Shown here piece by piece: positions 6,977-12,020 of a stretch of DNA of 12,020 bases. The stretch covers positions 1 to 12,020 of the forward strand of contig DFJU01000099.1 in assembly GCA_002373755.1 (NCBI GenBank). Direction: 5' to 3'. Origin of the DNA: Bacteroidales bacterium UBA3663. GTDB taxonomy: Bacteria > Bacteroidota > Bacteroidia > Bacteroidales > UBA3663. Position numbers and translations under genes: made by a program. The notes under the pieces are model-generated. The model worked only from the letters and a program-made list of their open reading frames with translations. It searched no databases and was not told where the DNA came from. Each line of letters opens with the position of its first letter. Within the stretch, counting starts at the first letter, position 1.

Positions 6977-7122
6977 ATACGTCCGGCAATGCGTCGCACA
7001 AGAATTTGCTGCATCTGCGACAAAAAACTTATTGTAATTTAAACCTCATTGGAAAATTATCGTCGAAAAAATTATGCAGAAAAAAAATAAAAAAATTTAG
7101 GAAAAAATTCAGCAAATTAAAG
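6977..7122. other. AT-rich intergenic spacer
   Basis: Part of the 325-base gap between fkp and the next gene. After the terminator the sequence becomes strongly A-rich, including a run of seven to eight adenines around 7080 and another at 7088-7095. This could act as an upstream AT element for the promoter at 7123-7152. I see no gene or RNA fold here. Confidence 0.4.
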
Positions 7123-7152
7123 TTTTCGCAATCAAACATTTTCATACATTTG
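7123..7152 (+). promoter_or_regulatory. Promoter of the small exported protein / carbohydrate-binding protein pair
   Basis: TACATTTG at 7145-7152 matches TAnnTTTG exactly. TTTTCG at 7123-7128 is a near match to the TTTG -33 element at a suitable distance. Transcription from about 7159 would give an 80-base 5' UTR that includes the 20-bp tandem repeat. Confidence 0.65.
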
Positions 7153-7180
7153 CACGAATTTTTGTAAAATCTCATTTATA

Positions 7181-7220
7181 TGAATACGAATACAATCTAA
7201 TGAATACGAATACAATCTAA
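7181..7220 (+). repeat. Perfect 20-bp tandem duplication in the 5' UTR
   Basis: Bases 7181-7200 and 7201-7220 are identical. The unit begins TGAATACGAA and ends TACAATCTAA. It lies 18 bases upstream of the start codon at 7239, between the promoter and the gene. The identity of the copies suggests a recent slippage or duplication event. Confidence 0.95.
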
Positions 7221-7238
7221 AAAAACGAACAATTACCA

Positions 7239-7643
7239 ATGAAAAAGAAACTATTGTTGCCACTGTTGGCCGCAACAATGTCGGCCACGGCACAAGCCCA
7301 AGATTTTCCCTATCTGGTTTTGGTGGGAAACGACGAAAGCAAGACGGTGCTTTCTGTAGAATCACTCAGCATCAGCGTGGCGGACGGCACACTGAAAATC
7401 AGCAACAACGACGGCACGAAATCATTCACACTGTCGGACCTGAACAAGATGTTCTTCTCGACCGACGGCACATCGGCCATAAGCCTGACCGAAGCCGCAA
7501 CCGACGACGAGGTTGAAGTCACGACCGTTGCCGGACTTCCCGTCGGCCGCTACGCGAGCATCGAAAAAGCCCAGGCGAGCCTCAAACCCGGCCTCTACGT
7601 GATGAAAAGCAAGAACGTCAAACTCAAAATCGCAGTGAAATGA
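7239..7643 (+). CDS. Small exported protein with a C-terminal tail like a type IX sorting signal
   Basis: This 134-residue protein has a clear signal peptide (MKKKLLLPLLAATMSATAQAQ). The mature part opens with a strand-rich module, LVLVGNDESKTVLSVESLSISVADG..., ending in SFTLSDLNKMFFS. That pattern is common at the start of Bacteroidales exported proteins and is echoed in the next gene (SFTLADVTAM). The last 40 residues (VTTVAGLPVGRYASIEKAQASLKPGLYVMKSKNVKLKIAVK region) have the layout of a type IX secretion C-terminal domain: a glycine-rich turn, LKPGLYVM, and a final KIAVK. There is nothing between module and tail, so it looks like a minimal cargo or a carrier. Its TGA overlaps the ATG of the next gene by four bases (ATGA), which implies translational coupling and a joint role. 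Function unknown. Confidence 0.8.
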   Translation: MKKKLLLPLLAATMSATAQAQDFPYLVLVGNDESKTVLSVESLSISVADGTLKISNNDGTKSFTLSDLNKMFFSTDGTSAISLTEAATDDEVEVTTVAGLPVGRYASIEKAQASLKPGLYVMKSKNVKLKIAVK

Positions 7644-9604
7644 AACGAACCACTTTCCTTGCAGCCCTGATTGCTGCCAATGTTGCAGCATGGGCACAGA
7701 CGTTGAACGTAAGCGTGGGCGATGTCACATACCTGTTTCCAGCAGCACAAGCCGGCGAAATGACCTTCTCCGACGGCACGACGCTCACCATCATGGGCAA
7801 GTCATTCACGTTGGCCGACGTCACAGCAATGACCGTCACGGCCGATGAGGTTGCCGACAACACCGTGAGCGTGACCTACGACGGCACATCGGCCAAAATC
7901 CGCGTAGCAGGCAACGTGGCGCAATACGTCGAACCCGAAACGACCGGCGCACACGTCTATGTCAAGCAGACCAATACGGACGATGTGGACGGCGACGAAA
8001 TCACATACTCGTTGAGCGGTTCATCGACCGACGGCAACTTCTTCCTGTTCGGCAACTACAAGGCCACCGTGGAGCTCTGCGGACTGTCGCTGACCAACGC
8101 CTCGACGACCTACAGCGGCGCGGCAATCCACATCCAGAACGGCAAGCGGGCGGCAATCAGCGTGAAACGCGACACGGAAAACACGCTACGCGACTTCAGC
8201 GGCGGCGAACAGAAGGGCTGCATCTATGCGAAGGGGCATCTTGAACTGAAAGGACAGGGTTCGCTCAACATCTACGGCAACTATAAGCATGGCATCAAGA
8301 GCGGCGAATACACCACGATGAAGAACTGCACCATCAATGTGCTCTCGGCCGTGGGCGACGGCTTGAACTGCGCCGAATACTTCATCATGGAGAGCGGCAC
8401 GCTCAACATTTCGGGCACGGGCGACGACGGCCTGCAATGCGACATCGACGGCGACGCCACAACCGGCGAAACCATCGACCATGAAGATGAAGACAGCGGC
8501 AACATCTACATCGCAGGCGGAACAATGGGCATCAGCGTGACGGCCAATGCAGCAAAATGCATCAAGGCCAACGGCAGCGTCATCGTGACAAACGGCACAT
8601 TGACGCTCAACACCTCGGGCAGCGGAATGTGGGACACCGACGACCTCGAAACGAAGGCTGCGGCAGCCATCAGCAGCGACGCCAACCTGACAATCAGCGG
8701 AGGCAGCATCACGGCCAGCAGCACTGGTTCGGGCGGCAAGGGTCTGAAGTGCGACAGCGTGCTCACGGTGACGGGCGGCGAAATCCGCGTAGCGACATCG
8801 GGCGGATTGTACTACAACAACGGCTCGACTGAAAACACCAACTACACGGGCAACACCGACAACGTGAGCAGCAACTACTATTCGTCGCCCAAGGGCATCA
8901 AGGCCGGATTGAAGACCACATCGGGCAACACCACGACCTATGCGGGCGGCATCGACATCGCAGGCGGCACAATCGTCATAACCACGGCCGGACGCAATGG
9001 CGAAGGTCTGGAGAGCAAGAGCTACCTCAACGTGACGGGCGGCGAAATCGCAGTTACGGCCTACGACGACGCAATCAACGCCGCACAGGACATCACCGTG
9101 AGCGACGGACGCGTCTATGCCCGCGCCAACAACAACGACGGACTCGACTCCAACGGCAACCTCTATGTGAAGGGCGGACTGGTCTATGCCATCGGAGCAT
9201 CGTCGCCCGAAGTTGCCATCGATGCCAACAGCGAAGAGCAGAAAAAACTCTACCTGACGGGCGGCACACTGATTGCCATCGGTGGTCTGGAATCGGGCGC
9301 AAGCCTCAGCCAGACATGCTATTCGTCGTCGTCGTGGAGCAAGAGCACATGGTACGCCATGACGTTCGGCAGCAGCACAGTCGCATTCAAGACTCCAGCC
9401 AGCGGCGGCACAACATTGGTCGTATCGGCCGCATCGACCCCAACACTGAAAAGCGGCGTGACGGTGGCCGACGGCACTGCGGTGTTCGACGGCATGGCCT
9501 ACGTGGATGCCTCGGTGACGGGCGGCAGCAGCGTCACCCTGTCGCAATACACCAGCAGCAACACTGGCGGCGGAGGCAACAACAGCCGACCTGGAGGAAG
9601 GTAA
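7640..9604 (+). CDS. Exported Cthe_2159-type (DUF4353) carbohydrate-binding beta-helix protein
   Basis: A 654-residue protein with signal peptide MKRTTFLAALIAANVAAWAQ. Residues 21-68 repeat the module seen in the upstream gene (strands, FSDGTTL, then SFTLADVTAM). From about 75 to 550 runs a right-handed beta-helix of the family typified by Clostridium thermocellum Cthe_2159, which binds polygalacturonic acid. Hallmarks are DTENTLRD near 178, repeated GDGLNC/GDDGLQC/GKGLKC/GEGLESK turns (239, 261, 367, 455), LTVTGGEI and LNVTGGEI strands, and DDAINAAQDITVS...NNNDGLDSNG at 476-506. The acidic turns are of the kind that bind calcium. Residues 560-640 look like a beta-sandwich, and the end is a GGGGNNSRPGGR tail rather than a sorting domain. 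A surface or periplasmic glycan-binding role is inferred from the family; the ligand is unknown. Confidence 0.88.
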   Translation: MKRTTFLAALIAANVAAWAQTLNVSVGDVTYLFPAAQAGEMTFSDGTTLTIMGKSFTLADVTAMTVTADEVADNTVSVTYDGTSAKIRVAGNVAQYVEPETTGAHVYVKQTNTDDVDGDEITYSLSGSSTDGNFFLFGNYKATVELCGLSLTNASTTYSGAAIHIQNGKRAAISVKRDTENTLRDFSGGEQKGCIYAKGHLELKGQGSLNIYGNYKHGIKSGEYTTMKNCTINVLSAVGDGLNCAEYFIMESGTLNISGTGDDGLQCDIDGDATTGETIDHEDEDSGNIYIAGGTMGISVTANAAKCIKANGSVIVTNGTLTLNTSGSGMWDTDDLETKAAAAISSDANLTISGGSITASSTGSGGKGLKCDSVLTVTGGEIRVATSGGLYYNNGSTENTNYTGNTDNVSSNYYSSPKGIKAGLKTTSGNTTTYAGGIDIAGGTIVITTAGRNGEGLESKSYLNVTGGEIAVTAYDDAINAAQDITVSDGRVYARANNNDGLDSNGNLYVKGGLVYAIGASSPEVAIDANSEEQKKLYLTGGTLIAIGGLESGASLSQTCYSSSSWSKSTWYAMTFGSSTVAFKTPASGGTTLVVSAASTPTLKSGVTVADGTAVFDGMAYVDASVTGGSSVTLSQYTSSNTGGGGNNSRPGGR

Positions 9605-9706
9605 AATCCGGCCCGACAAACAATGTGCTACGCGACTTTTCATGGATGCGCAGCACTTTTTTTATGTCCGATGCAATTTTCACCCCTCACCTGCGTTATT
9701 GCTTCA

Positions 9707-11686
9707 ATGACCAACAAGACAAAAATCATCTGCACAGGCATCGCCCTACTTATGCTCTCCGGCTGCAAGTCGGCCAAACTGGCCACGGCCCTTCAGGAAA
9801 TCGAGCGCGGCGAATACTACAAGGCATCGCAGACGCTGAAACAGGTCTATCGCAAGACCAACCCGAAGGAAGACCGCGAGAAGCGCGGTGAGGTGGCTTG
9901 GTACATGGGCTACGTCTATGACAAGCTGATGATGCCGCAACAGGCCGCCTCGGGCTACATGAACGCCGAGCGCTTCGGCTGGGACGACCCGACGCTGCAA
10001 CTGCGCATCGCCCGCGCCCTGCACCATGCCGGCCGCTACAACGAGGCAATCAAATACTATCAGCTCCAACTGCAATATTTCCCCGACGACGATGAGGCAA
10101 AGTCGGGGCTTGAAGGGGCGATGCAAGCCGCACAATGGAAGCTCGACGGCAGCCGCTACGAAGTGAAACGGTTCCCATTGGTCAACAGCCGACGCGCCGA
10201 ATACTGCCCCGCCATCTGGGGCGAAAACGACGAGGAGCTCTACTACACCACATCGAACGACAAGGTGACGGGCGACGAGACGAGCGACATCACCGGCACA
10301 AAATACAGCGACATCTGGGTGGTGCGCAAGGACGACAACGGCAAGTGGGGCAAGCCGGAATCCATCGGCGACCTGAACACGAAATACGACGAGGGAACGC
10401 CCTGTTTTTCGGCCGATGGTCAGACGATGTACTACACCTGCGCAGGCGGTGGCGACGGACTTCCGGCAGCACCGCAGATCTTCGTGTCGCGCCGCAGCGA
10501 CGCCTCATGGTCGAAAGGCACATTGGTCAACATGCTGGGCGACACGCTCTCGACATTCGCCCATCCGGCCATCACGCCCGACGGCTCCTACCTCTACTTC
10601 GTGAGCGACCAGCAGGGCGGCCAAGGCGGTCTTGACATCTGGCGTTGTCCGATGGAGAACGGCGAACCGGGCTTTGCCGAAAATCTCGGTCCCGAAATCA
10701 ACACCGCCGGCGACGAGATGTTCCCCACATTCTCGCCCGACGGACTGCTCTACTTCTCCAGCAACGGCCGCGAAGGCATGGGCGGCCTCGACCTCTACAG
10801 CGCGCGTCTGGACGATTGGGGCACGTGGCATGTCGAACACCTCGGCGCGCCGATGAACTCCGCCGGCGACGACTTCGGCATGACCTTCATGCACCACACC
10901 GAGGCCAAACAGGAGGGCTGGTTCAGCTCCAACCGCAATCAGGGCAAGGGCTACGACAACATCTATTCGTTCCTGCTGCCCAGCATCACGGTGCGCATCT
11001 CGGGCACGGTCTATGACACCGACGAGGAGCCGATTGCCGAGGCCATAGTGCGCATCGTCGGCCGCAACGGCATGAACTTCAAGTCGGTCACGAAGCCCGA
11101 CGGCACCTACGAAGTGAAGATTGACCGCTCGACCGAATATGTCATGATGTCGGGCAAACAGGGCTATCTGAACCGCAAGTCGCAATTCACGTCCGACCCC
11201 GAAGAGGAGGATGCCGACTATGTGGTCGATTTCTATCTGCCGTCGATTTCCGAGCCGGTGCTCATCGACAACATCTTCTACGATTACAACAAGGCGACGC
11301 TACGCGAAGAATCGTTCCCCGCGCTCGACGACCTCGTTGCCCTCCTGAACGACAACCCATATTGCGCCATCGAGCTGTCGGCCCACACCGACCGCATCGG
11401 CTCGCAGGAGTACAACCTCGACCTCTCGCAACGGCGTGCGCAGTCGGTGTGCGACTATCTGGTTGAACATGGCATCGACCCCGACCGCCTCGAACCCGTC
11501 GGCTATGGCAAGTCCGAACCCGTCATAGTCGATGAGACATTGAACGCAAAATATCCGTTCCTGCCCGTCGGCCAATCGCTTGACGAGGATTTTGTCGGAA
11601 CCCTGACGGAAGAGCAGCGCGCCGTGGCCGACCAGATTAACCGTCGCACGGCATTCAGCGTCACTTCGATGACGTTCGGATTGTGA
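9707..11686 (+). CDS. porE: PorE-like OmpA-family lipoprotein of the type IX secretion system
   Basis: The start at 9707 gives a lipoprotein signal (MTNKTKIICTGIALLMLSGC, lipidated C20). The frame is open to an ATG at 9623, but that would bury the signal. The 659 residues follow the layout known for Porphyromonas PG1058 (PorE): TPR-type helices at 22-145; a PD40 beta-propeller at about 160-422 (PAIWGENDEELYYT, FSADGQTMYYT, ITPDGSYLYFVSD, FSPDGLLYFSSNG blades); a carboxypeptidase-regulatory-like fold at 424-505; and an OmpA C-terminal domain from about 513. The peptidoglycan-binding pair is present as D562 (SAHTDRIGS) and R577 (LSQRRAQS), 15 apart. PorE is thought to anchor the secretion machinery in the outer membrane to peptidoglycan. 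No Bacteroidota surface-export signal follows the Cys, which fits a periplasm-facing protein. It lies 102 bases after the carbohydrate-binding gene with no clear promoter seen. Assignment to PorE rather than a paralogue is probable, not certain. Confidence 0.8.
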   Translation: MTNKTKIICTGIALLMLSGCKSAKLATALQEIERGEYYKASQTLKQVYRKTNPKEDREKRGEVAWYMGYVYDKLMMPQQAASGYMNAERFGWDDPTLQLRIARALHHAGRYNEAIKYYQLQLQYFPDDDEAKSGLEGAMQAAQWKLDGSRYEVKRFPLVNSRRAEYCPAIWGENDEELYYTTSNDKVTGDETSDITGTKYSDIWVVRKDDNGKWGKPESIGDLNTKYDEGTPCFSADGQTMYYTCAGGGDGLPAAPQIFVSRRSDASWSKGTLVNMLGDTLSTFAHPAITPDGSYLYFVSDQQGGQGGLDIWRCPMENGEPGFAENLGPEINTAGDEMFPTFSPDGLLYFSSNGREGMGGLDLYSARLDDWGTWHVEHLGAPMNSAGDDFGMTFMHHTEAKQEGWFSSNRNQGKGYDNIYSFLLPSITVRISGTVYDTDEEPIAEAIVRIVGRNGMNFKSVTKPDGTYEVKIDRSTEYVMMSGKQGYLNRKSQFTSDPEEEDADYVVDFYLPSISEPVLIDNIFYDYNKATLREESFPALDDLVALLNDNPYCAIELSAHTDRIGSQEYNLDLSQRRAQSVCDYLVEHGIDPDRLEPVGYGKSEPVIVDETLNAKYPFLPVGQSLDEDFVGTLTEEQRAVADQINRRTAFSVTSMTFGL

Positions 11687-11735
11687 AAAAAGGGCGGCAT
11701 TAGCCCATCGGACATAACCACACAAAAAAAGAAAA

Positions 11736-11774
11736 GGTCTGAAACTGGAGAATCCAATTTCAGACCAATTTTTT
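11736..11774. terminator. Bidirectional terminator between porE and the GGGtGRT gene
   Basis: GGTCTGAAA (11736-11744) pairs perfectly with TTTCAGACC (11758-11766), with a further TGG/CCA inside. A T-run follows on the plus strand (11769-11774), and an A-run (11724-11735) gives U's on the minus strand. It therefore serves both convergent genes. Confidence 0.9.
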
Positions 11775-11790
11775 ATATCGTAAGATCAAC

Positions 11791-11859
11791 TTACTTTGCA
11801 AGTGCCTGAGCGACAGCAACGGCAACGGCTACGGTGCCCTGTTGCAATCAGTTGCTCAT
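11791..11859 (-). pseudogene. Decayed tandem copy of the 3' end of the GGGtGRT gene
   Basis: Directly after the stop of the adjacent gene, 23 codons in the same frame (11859 to 11791) resemble its last 24 codons. They begin ATGAGCAAC against ATGGGCAAC and end in TVAVAVAVAQALAK and a stop. The final 43 bases before the stop differ at only two positions. The copy carries an internal TGA after MSN and lacks one codon, so it is not translated as part of the gene. Which copy is the original end is not settled; the inner copy has the intact conserved sequence. Confidence 0.85.
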
Positions 11860-12020
11860 TCACTTTGCAAGTGCCTGAGCGACAGCAACGGCTACGGCTA
11901 CAGTGCAACCTACCATTGGGTTGTTGCCCATACCCATGAAGCCCATCATCTCTACGTGAGCAGGAACTGAAGATGAACCAGCGAACTGAGCAGATGAGTG
12001 CATACGGCCCATGGTGTCGG
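11860..12020 (-). CDS. C-terminal end of a GGGtGRT-family protein
   Basis: The last 52 complete codons of a gene that enters from the right edge; the 5' part lies outside the window. The residues DTMGRMHSSAQFAGSSSVPA, followed by HVEMMGFMGMGNNPMVGCTVAVAVAVAQALAK, match what I recall as the conserved end of the Bacteroides GGGtGRT protein, whose function is not established. The recall is from memory and the defining GGGTGRT motif itself is not in this window. The Ala/Val-rich end is repeated in the downstream copy at 11791-11859. The gene converges on porE and shares its terminator. Confidence 0.7.
   Translation of the reverse strand, partial: DTMGRMHSSAQFAGSSSVPAHVEMMGFMGMGNNPMVGCTVAVAVAVAQALAK

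Noticed and set aside
8186..9643. 485-codon minus-strand frame opposite the carbohydrate-binding gene
   Set aside because: Its translation is Ala/Val/Cys/His-rich and simply mirrors the repetitive beta-helix codons on the plus strand.
9623..9706. Upstream ATG at 9623 as the start of the PorE-like protein
   Set aside because: It would put 28 residues before a clear lipoprotein signal peptide ending LSGC.
11791..11931. UGA recoding or readthrough joining the two copies of the GGGtGRT 3' end
   Set aside because: UGA ends fkp and other genes here normally, a second UGA follows within five codons, and a decayed duplication explains the same-frame similarity.

Overview
The window looks like a chromosomal segment from a member of the Bacteroidales (phylum Bacteroidota). 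I base this on a fused fucokinase/GDP-fucose pyrophosphorylase (Fkp), a BspA-type leucine-rich-repeat surface protein, a PorE-like type IX secretion lipoprotein, a GGGtGRT-family protein, and repeated promoter elements of the Bacteroidota type (TAnnTTTG at -7 with TTTG near -33). I cannot assign a genus from sequence alone.

Left part (1-2470): lower-GC, accessory-looking DNA. It holds the 5' portion of a minus-strand DNA-binding protein with an N-terminal Cys4 zinc finger and at least four tandem excisionase-like helix-turn-helix modules, with a cluster of GTCAAC repeats upstream. Next comes a short BspA-like LRR_5 protein that stops in the middle of a repeat, with a palindrome-rich leader. 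Middle (2475-4138): gluQ (glutamyl-Q tRNA(Asp) synthetase) on the minus strand. A 700-base gap follows, and it contains what appears to be an independently transcribed structured RNA of about 285 nt with its own promoter, a closing stem, a possible pseudoknot and a terminal U-run.

Right part (4139-12020): GC-rich genes in typical core style. fkp makes GDP-L-fucose from free L-fucose for surface glycans and ends at a strong terminator. A coupled pair follows: a small exported protein with a C-terminal tail resembling a type IX sorting signal, then a Cthe_2159-type beta-helix carbohydrate-binding protein. Next is a porE-like OmpA-family lipoprotein. A bidirectional terminator separates it from the convergent 3' end of a GGGtGRT-family gene, whose last 24 codons have been tandemly duplicated; the outer copy has decayed.

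Themes that join the genes are surface glycan supply (Fkp), exported and possibly T9SS-sorted surface proteins (BspA-like, the small exported protein, the carbohydrate-binding protein) and the secretion machinery itself (PorE-like). The most unusual items are the structured RNA at about 3687-3971 and the 3'-end duplication at 11791-11931.
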